Shown in pieces: positions 1 to 10,200 of a stretch of DNA of 64,000 bases (its first letter is position 1; every line of letters starts with the position of its first letter). The notes under the pieces were generated by a model. It was not told the DNA's origin. It ran no database searches and saw only the letters and a program-made list of their open reading frames with translations. The position numbers and the translations under genes are program-made. Origin of the DNA: Promethearchaeota archaeon (GTDB taxonomy: Archaea; Asgardarchaeota; Lokiarchaeia; Sigyniarchaeales; SOKP01); NCBI GenBank assembly GCA_016840085.1, contig JAEOTA010000004.1:251957-315956 (forward strand). Direction: 5' to 3'.

Positions 1-412
1 GAATTCTCGCTTTATCTACAAGTCCAACTGATGCTAGAATTGAACTAGCATACTCATCAGTTCCAATCTCTTTCGAACTCTTTCTACCTCTTTTTGAAAG
101 GCTTGGAACAATAATATTATCAAGTAAATTTAAAAATTTAAATGATCTAACTAATTGAAATGTTCGAGCAATCCCTAGATTCACTATTTTATAAGGGCGC
201 ATTCTAGTAATATCAATTCCGTCAAAATAAATTGTACCTGAATTAGTTTTCTCGAATCCTGATATTAAATTAAATACAGTAGTTTTACCTGCTCCATTTG
301 GTCCAATCAAGCCAATAAACTCTCCTCGCTTGATTTCAAAACTGAAATCATTTACAGCTGTTAAACCACCAAATTTTTTTGTTAAATTTTTAACCTCTAG
401 AATAATTCCCAT
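1..412 (-). CDS. livG: Branched-chain amino-acid-type ABC transporter ATPase, LivG-like (partial)
   Basis: The first ~137 codons of an ABC ATPase are present; the rest lies beyond the left edge. The N-terminus reads MGIILEVKNLTKKFGGL and is followed by the Walker A motif GPNGAGKTT. The FGGL/FNLISGF wording and the position 41 bp downstream of LivM fit LivG, one of the two ATPases that power uptake of branched-chain amino acids or related amides. The ATG at 412 is the first start after LivM. It is the last gene seen of the minus-strand operon that begins with the binding protein. Signature and Walker B motifs are outside the window, so activity cannot be judged. Confidence 0.85.
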   Translation of the reverse strand, partial: MGIILEVKNLTKKFGGLTAVNDFSFEIKRGEFIGLIGPNGAGKTTVFNLISGFEKTNSGTIYFDGIDITRMRPYKIVNLGIARTFQLVRSFKFLNLLDNIIVPSLSKRGRKSSKEIGTDEYASSILASVGLVDKARI

Positions 413-453
413 TATTAATCACATTTAAATTTTTATTCCATTTAACCTATATC

Positions 454-1506
454 TTATCTACCCATTAAGACATCCCAGAAATCTTTCAGATGTTCTAAAA
501 TAGGTCTTAAAATCCCATGTTCAGCAAATCTAACAACAGTAATTAAAATTATGGCGAATATTGCAAATTTCCATAAGCCAACATCAAATGCAAAGGCGCC
601 AATCTCAACCACACCAATCTCTATTAGAATATATTCAAAAAAAATGAAGAAGAATGATCCTAATGCAGCCCCAATAATAGTAGTTAATCCTCCTAAAGAT
701 GCCATAAGAATAGCAAAAAATGAAATGACAAGTCCAAAATTTCCTGAGGGGTTTACTGAAGTAGTAGATAGGGCATAATAAGCTCCTGCTAATCCAGCAA
801 TTAACGCACTTATCATAAAAGCATAAATTTTATATCGTGTTGTATTGATTCCTGAAGCATCTGCTCCCGTTTCATCATCACGAATAGATTTAAAAATGGT
901 TCCTAATTTAGATTTACTAATTTGAATTAAAACTATAAAAATAACTATTGCTGATATGAATACAATTAGATATTCTACTATAGGATTTTCAGATAAGGAT
1001 GGTAAACCCGAAATTCCTTCAGAACCAAAAAATATATGTGAAAGCGATCCTAATAAAAAGAGTTTTAATAAAATTAAGCTGAATACGAGAGTTCCTAGTG
1101 CTAGATATGGACCTTTTAATCTTAAGCATGGAATCCCAATTAGTAATCCAAAAAATACTGCTCCTAAAGAACCAAGAATAATTGATAACCAAATAGGAAA
1201 ATTTTGATAATCAATTAGGTAAGCGCAAAGATAACCAGATATTCCAAAGAAAATTGCATGTCCAAAACTAATTTGTCCTGAAATCCCTGTAAGTAAATCC
1301 CAACTTGCTGCGAAAATTGCAAATATCAATGCTAATGTAAAATGGGGTAAGAAGAAATTTATGAAACTCTGATCAGTAGATAGGAATGGTAGAACAGTAA
1401 GAATAGCTAAACAAACTACAGTTAATCCTCCAGAAAAAGTCGTTACCCAAGATTTTAAATAACCTGGTAAATCACGCATCTTTTCTTTTATTTTATACCT
1501 TGTCAT
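454..1506 (-). CDS. livM: Branched-chain amino-acid-type ABC transporter permease, LivM-like
   Basis: This 350-residue polytopic membrane protein has about nine or ten hydrophobic segments. It shows LivM hallmarks: the PCLRLKGPYLALGTLVFSLI stretch near residue 125 and the ATPase-contacting loop around FKSIRDDETGADASGI near residue 205. It would form one half of the membrane pore with LivH and pass substrate handed over by the extracellular binding protein. The gene lies 40 bp downstream of livH and 41 bp upstream of the livG-like ATPase gene, so co-transcription is likely. Length is normal for the family. The actual substrate (Leu/Ile/Val, amides, urea) cannot be read from the sequence. Confidence 0.9.
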   Translation of the reverse strand: MTRYKIKEKMRDLPGYLKSWVTTFSGGLTVVCLAILTVLPFLSTDQSFINFFLPHFTLALIFAIFAASWDLLTGISGQISFGHAIFFGISGYLCAYLIDYQNFPIWLSIILGSLGAVFFGLLIGIPCLRLKGPYLALGTLVFSLILLKLFLLGSLSHIFFGSEGISGLPSLSENPIVEYLIVFISAIVIFIVLIQISKSKLGTIFKSIRDDETGADASGINTTRYKIYAFMISALIAGLAGAYYALSTTSVNPSGNFGLVISFFAILMASLGGLTTIIGAALGSFFFIFFEYILIEIGVVEIGAFAFDVGLWKFAIFAIILITVVRFAEHGILRPILEHLKDFWDVLMGR

Positions 1507-1546
1507 TTTTCTATTATCTCCTCATAAGGTTTTAATTTATTAATTA

Positions 1547-2428
1547 TCACCTAAGTTCTTTCTTTCCAAATAATCCTTGAGGTCTAATTACCAACATGAT
1601 AATAATAACTATAATGGGGATTAAATGAGCCCAAGAAGGGCCATTAGGAATGTAAATACTTGTGAAGCTAGTTACAAATCCTACTATATAGGCTCCAATA
1701 ACGCTTCCAACTAGACTTCCCATCCCTCCTAAAATCACTACTGCAAATGAATTTGTTAAAAATTCCCAACCCATTGTAGGGCCATTAATAGCAGCCGCAG
1801 GTATATATAAAACTGCAGCTATACTTGCAAGGAATGCGGAGATTATAACAGTATAAAGTAGAATTCTATTGGCATTAATACCCATAAGTGTTGCAGCTTC
1901 TCTATCTTGGGAAACTGCTCTAATTGATTTACCTATTTTTGACTTATTAATGAATAGAGCAAATAATGATACAATAATTAATGACATGATAATGACGAAT
2001 AGGAATTGATTAATCATTGAGTATCCAAATATTTCTGAAGTTCCAGAAATTAGAATATAATCATTAACTGCATAAGATTCAGTACCTGAAATTATCAAAG
2101 CCAACTGCTCAAGGAAGAAGGCTAATCCAAAAGTGATTAAAACAACACCAACATGAGTATCTTGTAAGGGTTTGATTAATATTAAATAAGTAAGACCTCC
2201 AAGTATAGTGACAATAATTAAAGCAATAATTACATTAAATAATAAATAATCAGGCCAAAAATCAAGAAACCATAAAAGCAAATATCCAGTTAACATGAAA
2301 TAAGCCCCATGAGACAAATTCATAATTTTTCCTACCCCATACACTAAGGAATAACCAAGAGCTATCAACGAAAAAACAGCTCCATTTAAAGTGCCATTGA
2401 ATAAAAAATTAAGAATATCTCCATTCAT
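1547..2428 (-). CDS. livH: Branched-chain amino-acid-type ABC transporter permease, LivH-like
   Basis: This 293-residue membrane protein has about eight hydrophobic segments. The conserved LivH element KIMNLSHGAYFMLTGYL sits near residues 33-50, and the coupling loop IRAVSQDREAATLMGI near residue 168. It pairs with LivM in the translocation pore. The gene follows the binding-protein gene by 185 bp. That gap holds a long T tract on the minus strand, so the binding protein may be made in excess by partial termination, as is common for solute-binding proteins. Length and start are normal. Confidence 0.9.
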   Translation of the reverse strand: MNGDILNFLFNGTLNGAVFSLIALGYSLVYGVGKIMNLSHGAYFMLTGYLLLWFLDFWPDYLLFNVIIALIIVTILGGLTYLILIKPLQDTHVGVVLITFGLAFFLEQLALIISGTESYAVNDYILISGTSEIFGYSMINQFLFVIIMSLIIVSLFALFINKSKIGKSIRAVSQDREAATLMGINANRILLYTVIISAFLASIAAVLYIPAAAINGPTMGWEFLTNSFAVVILGGMGSLVGSVIGAYIVGFVTSFTSIYIPNGPSWAHLIPIIVIIIMLVIRPQGLFGKKELR

Positions 2429-2569
2429 AAATATCTTCTCATTCTAAATCATTTAATATTATTATTAATATTTTATCTCATATCTTATAAAGCTGATCTT
2501 TTTACATTTTTATAAAAAGAAAATACGAGTATAAATTGAGCTTATCTTCATTTTTATCTTTTATATAAT

Positions 2570-2585
2570 AAAAAAAAAAAAAAAA
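2570..2585 (-). terminator. T16 tract downstream of the binding-protein gene
   Basis: Sixteen A residues on the plus strand read as an uninterrupted T16 on the transcribed minus strand, 28 nt after the stop codon of the binding-protein gene. Archaeal RNA polymerase terminates at U-rich tracts without needing a hairpin. Partial readthrough into livH is likely, because the genes belong together. Confidence 0.6.
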
Positions 2586-2613
2586 TTATAAATTGAATTT
2601 ATTAAACTGCCTT

Positions 2614-4005
2614 TTAAGACCATGCCTCATCGACCCATGGTGCAACAAGATAATCAGCTGTGTGCAACCAAGGCGCGTATGGTGTATAAATAGCAGCTGG
2701 AACTACCTTCTTAGATCCATCAGGTTGCCATTGACACCATAATGTAAATCCATAAGGATAACCCGCGACAAGATCGTGAGAATTTGGCCACCATGCTGAT
2801 TCTCCAGACACACCAATAGGACGTTCAGTATTATCTGTTGTCCAAGTCTCCATCTCAGCAATAATATCATCTGTGTCTAATGAATCAATTGCTTCAATAG
2901 CATTAGCAAGCGCATTTACAGCATCATAAGCCCCACATGCAATATAAAGCGGTTCATGTTTAAATTGTGCGATAAACGCATCCCAAAATGCAATAGATTT
3001 CTCAGTTTTATTAGTTTTATGTAATGTTTGCATGATTGTCTCATAAGCGCATGATTCTCCACTAGACTTCCAAAAAGTATCTAATTGGGACTGAACGTCA
3101 ATACCAAAGATAAGGTAATCATATTCGTTAGCAGCATATTGTTGCATCATCAAAACTCCACCTTGAGCGGAAATGACTGGAATTAAAATATCACATCCAT
3201 CCTCTTGAAATGAAGCTAAATGGGTATTCATGTCCGCAGCACTAAGAGTAATATCATATCTGATTGGGTCTAGAACTTTTGCTTTCATACCTGTAAAAAC
3301 AGGTAAGTAATCTGCACAAGCAGCCACTAAAGTATCTACCCAGGTTAAATCTTCTGCTAGAATGCCAAATGTACTGATATCTTCATTAGGATAGGTAGCA
3401 TTCATTGTTAAGATAAAACCTGCTAATGTTTGCAATATTTGCATCCCTAGTGAACTTGAATTAATAGGCATAAATCTCCAGAAATATTTGTATGTATCAT
3501 AATCGGTCATAACATTTGTACAGAAAATATCAGTAGCAGCACCAGTATCAATAAAGATAATTTCTTCATCCATGAACTCTTCCACATATGCTAATAATGC
3601 TTCCGATCTGAAACCACCTACTGCGAAATCAACTTCTTTATCGAATATAAGTCTTCTTGCAGCATCAACTCCCCTAGAGGTTACAAGATTAGGATTAGAT
3701 TCGTCTGTATCTTCTTTGGTAACACCAATGTAGTATTTTACTCCTCCAACATCAACACCACCAGCTTCATTTATGTGTTTTGCAGCAAACCATGCTCCTT
3801 CGTAATTAGCATCACCTTGAATTTCTCCTGTATCACCAGCACATCCTATTATAATTGTATTTTCTTTATCAAAACCGCTTGGAGCTCCAGGGTATTTGAA
3901 TGGTGCTTCAGGGACTGCAAGGAAATACCAAGCTCCCAAGCCGATACCAACACCAATAACGGCGATAAGTACAATAGCTATAATTCTTTTTGTTAATTTT
4001 TCCAT
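2614..4005 (-). CDS. LivK/Peripla_BP_6-type substrate-binding lipoprotein-like or membrane-anchored protein
   Basis: This 463-residue protein has a single N-terminal membrane segment (about residues 9-30) followed by a type I periplasmic-binding fold. Recognisable elements are AGDTGEIQGDANYEGAWFAA (family motif for ligand-lobe helix 1, near residue 56), VDFAVGGFRSEA and FIDTGAATD. No lipobox cysteine is obvious, so it is probably held at the outer face of the membrane by the uncleaved or partly processed N-terminus. It would deliver amino acids or related ligands to the LivHM pore encoded downstream. The C-terminus is richer in Trp and Pro than usual. Substrate specificity is unknown. Confidence 0.88.
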   Translation of the reverse strand: MEKLTKRIIAIVLIAVIGVGIGLGAWYFLAVPEAPFKYPGAPSGFDKENTIIIGCAGDTGEIQGDANYEGAWFAAKHINEAGGVDVGGVKYYIGVTKEDTDESNPNLVTSRGVDAARRLIFDKEVDFAVGGFRSEALLAYVEEFMDEEIIFIDTGAATDIFCTNVMTDYDTYKYFWRFMPINSSSLGMQILQTLAGFILTMNATYPNEDISTFGILAEDLTWVDTLVAACADYLPVFTGMKAKVLDPIRYDITLSAADMNTHLASFQEDGCDILIPVISAQGGVLMMQQYAANEYDYLIFGIDVQSQLDTFWKSSGESCAYETIMQTLHKTNKTEKSIAFWDAFIAQFKHEPLYIACGAYDAVNALANAIEAIDSLDTDDIIAEMETWTTDNTERPIGVSGESAWWPNSHDLVAGYPYGFTLWCQWQPDGSKKVVPAAIYTPYAPWLHTADYLVAPWVDEAWS

Positions 4006-4085
4006 TTTTTAGATCACTTTTTTATTTTTTTTTTAGTTTTTAGGATTAAATTTAAATTGATCACTTACTAGTTCATTTTAGCATA

Positions 4086-4093
4086 TATTTAAA
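4086..4093 (-). promoter_or_regulatory. Putative TATA box for the binding-protein/liv operon
   Basis: On the minus strand this reads TTTAAATA, matching the archaeal TATA box, with purines directly upstream. It lies about 80 bp before the ATG at 4005, giving a predicted leader of roughly 55 nt. This is a pattern match only. Confidence 0.4.
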
Positions 4094-4235
4094 GTTTTCA
4101 ACTTTCTTTATTTATAAAATGCATATTGAAGTAAAATTATTTAAAAAATTATTAAGAATAAAAAAAAATCTTAACAGGAAAATCAAAATCCAGTAAATTT
4201 CTAAAAATCAATTAAAAATAACAAATCTTCTTAGG

Positions 4236-7200
4236 CTAAAAACTAAAAATAAGTTGTAAAACAAACAAAACTCCAAAGCTAATAAATGCGATAAAAAGAG
4301 TGATAAGAGTGTAAAATCTCCATTTAATAGAAAGTTTTTCTCTTTCTTCTTTTCTTCCCATATATACTAAAGTAATTGTACCAATTACGGCGATTGATAT
4401 AAAAACAGTGAAAATATACCAAACAGGTGTGATATATATAAATAAAAATGCTATAACACTACCCCAACCATACGATAACCTTAATACTCTTCTTTTAAAT
4501 ATAACATCTGGATCAGTTGATTTAGCATAAGGAACAACTAGAATTAAAAATGCAAAAATCGCAATCGTCAATAAAGTCGGATGAATCGGACCTAATAAAA
4601 TACTTAGAAATAGTTCAGATAACAGAATACCAAGAAATACCGCCACAAAAGCGCTAAATGTTATCCATATAGATTTGAAATGAGTCTTTAAAAAACCAAA
4701 AACTATTTTAAACACATCATTTATCAATTGCTTGATTTTTCTGAAGAATTTAATAAGAATTTCAACAAAATTATTGAAAAGTTCACGTAATTCTTCTAAT
4801 AGAAATACAAAAGGATATATAAGCATTGTTATGAAAAGAATTGCTCCACTAAGTTCATAAGATAATGATACGTGATATAGTATTGAACTTAATAATGAGA
4901 AAAACGCTAGCCAAAAAGCAAAAGCCTTAAAAGAATGTTCTTTAAACGGTTTAACTATTATACCTAAAAACACTACAAATAATGATAGAGCTACGCTTAT
5001 ATTTAAGAAGAAATTGGTGTTTGGGACAAATCCTAAGAGTATGTGAACATCGACTGAAAGAAAAACTCCAATTGTCAAAAAGGAAATCTTTCTAAGACTT
5101 GATAATGATTTGTCTTCAAAAACACCTACATATTTATCAATACAAGTTAAAATGAAAAAGATTATACACGATAGTATTATTAGATTTAGAGCACGCAATG
5201 GATCTAAAGTAAGATAAAATAGTGGCCATATACCAAAGTCCAAGTATAAGATCATTAATAGAAAAAACCTAATTTTCTTTTTATTTGAGATTATATACTT
5301 TGAAAAATCTAATAGATTAAAAAGATAGGCTGTCTCAATTATTAAGATAAAAATTATAAGGGGTATAGATGTAAATAACAATTGAATGAATAAAGCAACA
5401 TAGAACCAAATTAAGTAAGTTGTGGTAAAGATCATTATGAATATCCACGATATAAATCTAAAGTAATTTGCTAATTTTCCTAAAAGTTTCACTAAGAATA
5501 TATCAAGTATCATTAGAACATGAACCATCAAGCTTAAACTTAAAAATACTAATTGGGGATCAATTTCTAATAAAATCAGACCTTGGAGCAAAAGGAAAAA
5601 TAGATTGAAATAAAAACATATTCCTAATACATGAGTTATATACGCTCTGTATTTAATGAGAGCTTCAGTTTTATCTGGATAAAGATGATTCAAAGCTTTA
5701 AACAAGGAATAATTTGTGTAAACTTGCATAATTATAAAAATCATGAATTCTAAACTAAGCAATACGGGATAATGTAAAATATACTGATTAATACTTAGAA
5801 GTGTAAATAATGAGATTGCAAAATAACTTATTGTATGTATGAAATTTCCATAACTTTTTTCAATCTTCTTTAGGATATGTATATCTAAAAACGTTAAAAT
5901 GAACAATATTAGTTGTGAAATGATTATACTTTCAAAAACACCTATTATTTCAGTTAATAACCCAAATATCATTAAACTAATTTCTATATACAATATCAAA
6001 ATCAATAAAGAATAGAATTTCGTTCTGAATTCTGGAAACTTTTCTTTAGTGAAAATAAAATCAATATAATTAATTGTTATAAACGAAATACATGTTTCAA
6101 TTAAAACTAACGAAAAGATGAAGAAAAAGTCTAATACATTATATATAATTAAAATTAATATCCAATTAATGGCGAGAAATCCTTGAAAACACAAAATTAG
6201 GATCAATTCAATTCGTTTTTTTACTCTTTCTTCCACTTTAATGAAAAAGTAGCTTAAAATAAATAATAAAAGAGAAGCATTTTGGGCAAATAATGAATAA
6301 TATGCTAATTGTTCTAAATTTTGAAACAATAATAATAAGCCATCAGATATTAAGGAAGCTAAGTAAAAAGATCCCCAAATAAATGTATTATAATAGAGTA
6401 TTAAACGATAAATAGAAATTTGTTGACGTGAGATATCTAAATAAGATAAAAAGTATATAGAAATAAGATTCAACACTGAAATTGTTAAAAATAATAGAAA
6501 TAAATTTAAATGAGAATGATATAAGAAAACGGATAGAGTATTACAAAATATGAACCATGATAAAACTATGAATTTGTTTCGTGTTGAATTGAATAAATAA
6601 TAGAAACTATGTCTATCGATGATGAATGTTTCGAAAAATAAACCTCCACTTAAAATTAAAACAAATAGATAAATTGATATGACACGATTTAAATCTATAA
6701 AAATTAAATAAAGTAAAAAGTTAAGACTTAAACCAATGGGAATAATTAGATATAGTATTAAGGAAATCTTATTAACATAGAGAAGTGGGTCTTGTACTTT
6801 AAATTCGATTTCAGATTTGATTATAAATCTTAAACATAATAAGAAGAGAATAGACCAAATTATAAGAAAATCCGTAATTTGATAAATTACTAATATTTGG
6901 GTGAATAAAAATTGCCTTAAAATAATTGGTAAGATAATCCCAATGAATAAAGAGAGGAGTAAAGAATTAAGGATATAGCATGTAAAATTAAGCCATTTTA
7001 TCTGATTTTTATCTTCATATAATTTCATAATACTATTTTTAATTTCGGCTTGCTCCTCTTTCACTAAATTTTTAAAAAGATTAGTCAAAATTTGGAAACA
7101 TGTTAAATACAAAAGAGCCCATGTTAGATACCAATAAGGTCTAATTACTTCAAGAATTAAAAGTAGTTCTAAAATAGGTAATGTAATAGGAATTGGAATT

Positions 7201-10200
7201 AAGAACCAGAGAACATATCGATATTCCGTTATTAAGAAATAGATAAAGAAAATGAAGACAATTGAGAAAATTGTAATAAAAATTCCAATTGAAACTTTAA
7301 AAAGAGTTAAGAAGAGTAATGATATTGAAGATGAGGCTCCAATGGTAACAATTAAATAAGGAATTACTTTATTAATTGGAATGTTCATCTTGAAATGATT
7401 AAAAACAAAAAAGGAAGTACCAAAGACGGTTAATGCAAGAAAAAAGGAAAATAATAAAAATCCCTGAAATAAACTGAATGTGTTGAAGGTTAACCAAGAA
7501 AAACCTAATATTAATAACCAAGAAAGACATAAATCTATAAGTCTTTTATGTAATTTTAAATATTTATTAGAAAAGAGACTTAAACCTACAACAATTAAGC
7601 TAATATTAATTGAAAATATTGGATTTAATATTATAGAATATAATACAAAATATACTGTTAAAAATATACCCGTTAAAATTGTGAAATAAGCTATAATTAA
7701 TATAAAACCTATTGACCTTATGTTCGGAAAAAAAGAATAAACAATTAAGCACAATCCAATTATTAATATATCTATTGAACTCGCAATTTCTAATGAAATC
7801 TTTATTGACATCAAGTAAAACTGCCAAAAAGAAGCATTTATTAATATTAATATTAACCATATTATTGAAGCAATTTTCCAATATTTAAAAATAGCGAATA
7901 CAGGGAATAATAAAACTACAGAAAATAGAATAAAAGACATATTTCTGAGTAAATGATTAGCAATAAATAGATTTTGGCTAATCCAATACAATAAAAATAG
8001 ACTTTCAGCCCATATAACAAATATAATATGAAAAAAATATTTCTTTATTTTAGTATATAATACAGGTAAGAACATTAGAGAGCATATTATTATACTGATA
8101 ATTAAAGAACCATTAAAATCATAAATTCCGAATAAATTTAACGAATTTGTAGCTATATCTATACCTGTTAGCCCTTTATATATTATGTAAAAATTTGCAA
8201 AGGGTATAATTATCCAAGCGTACCAACCTGATTTCCAAATCATCCAAGAAATCTTCCACTGATATATTCCTATAGAGATATAAAAAAGAAGAACACTTAG
8301 GTTAATAGCGATAATGATTGGAATAGGTTCTCCAATTGGAATCGATAAAGAAGAGATAATTAAGAAATATATGAATATTGGAAAAGAAAGGATAGGTGAT
8401 ATTAAATTAATAGTAAATGAGATCTTTCTGAATCTTTCAGATGATTTTTTGAAAAGAAGGACAAATCCAAATCCGGTTACACTCAGAGTTAAAGTAAAAG
8501 TAAGTATAGGATAGAAATCCAAATAAGGGGGATGATTGAAAAGTAATGAATATGATATAAAACTGATAAAATCGAATATAAACAGTAAAATGCTGGGTTT
8601 TATAAACCATTTATAATTTTCATCATTTTCACGATAAAAATGAATACCAACCAAAAGTAAAAAGATAAAAACTGAAATCGTTATGGTATAAAGAATCAAA
8701 ATATTCGTATATGAAATAAGATATACAAATGATAATACCGAGAACGATGTATATAATGAGAATTTTTCGAGAAAATTATTTTTCTTAAAATGTAATAAAA
8801 TTGAGAACAATAAAACTGAAATATAAGTTAGTAAGTATATGTTAATAGAAAAACCAATAAAGATAAGATTAAATTCAAAAATAATGTCATAAATATCAAG
8901 AAGAGCAATGATTTTTATTAATGTGATAAAACTTAGTAAATGATAAGATAAAAATCTAAATATTGGAAATAGACTTCTTTCTGAAAGAATAAGTGTATAA
9001 GATAGAATAAAAAGAAAAAGTGAAAGTATAGAGTTGAAGTAAAGCAAGCTTAAGAATAATAGTATATACAATAGATAAAATCTAAAAATTTTATACTCTG
9101 ATTCAACATCTATTGCCTTATTAAATTTTAACCAAAGATAACTCAAAAATAAAACAAGATTAACGATAATCATTGAAATTTGAATTCCGGGATTATTATT
9201 AAAGAAGGAGACTGTATTAGATAAAATATAGAATGTTTCGACATAAAAGCTTAATAATGAAACAGAAAATAAAATTACGGTTACTTTTTTCATTATTGAT
9301 TGATTAACTTCGGAAAAAAGATTCAATTTTTTGAAATAAGAGAAAGTAATGGGGGTTAAAAATGTAAAAGCTAGTATATACAAAACGATTTTTGTGAAAA
9401 TGGTATAGGAGAATATAAATATGAGAAAAAGACATACTATAATTTTAGTAAAAAGCCATGAGATAAATTCTAATCCATCTCTAAGCTTCTTAAATTCTAC
9501 TTTTATAATATATGTAAATGATTTAAGCAAGATTAAAACAAATAGAAAAAATAGTCCAAGATACCAGACTATATTATACTGTTTCAAAATAGAAGGAAAT
9601 AAATTCAGAATAGCGCTCTCATGAATTAAGAATATAATTACAAATGATAAAGAGAATATAATACCATGTAAAAGACTATCGCGTAAATATTTATGAACTT
9701 TTAATTCTTTGGAATAATTAAATAGCAGGATCAAAGTATAAATATTTATAACAAAAAATATCAAGAATGAACTGCTAATGATAAAAGGGCTAAAATAATG
9801 AAAAGAGAAAATTATAGGTAACTCTAAGATAATAAAGATTGAAATTGTTAACCAAGTAAATGTTTGAACTAATTTTAGAAAATTTATACTTCTTTCTTTT
9901 AATAAAAACTTGTTAGACAAAAAGATTAAGAATTTTAGAGTTGCAAAAAATAAAAAAAGAGATATAGTAATAATATGGACGATATGGGCGCTTAAGCCTA
10001 ATCTTTCTAATTCTAATCCAACAAAACTTGGAATTGAAATAATTAATCCTGATAGTATTAGGCTATTACCTAATATGACTTTCATAAGGAAATTCTCATT
10101 AAATAATCGTTTTTTATAAGAATATACACTTGGTAAATAAAAGAAAATTGATGCCGCAATGAAAGGTAAAAGAAACCCATAAAGAGTCCCATATAATAGG

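Noticed and set aside
551..1207. Plus-strand ORFs of 75 and 83 codons inside livM
   Set aside because: They are antisense shadows of a clearly real permease gene and have no ribosome-binding sites.
7480..10119. Several ORFs of 60-90 codons on either strand within the giant gene
   Set aside because: They lie entirely within the 2838-codon frame, have low-complexity Lys/Asn/Ile composition and no start signals.
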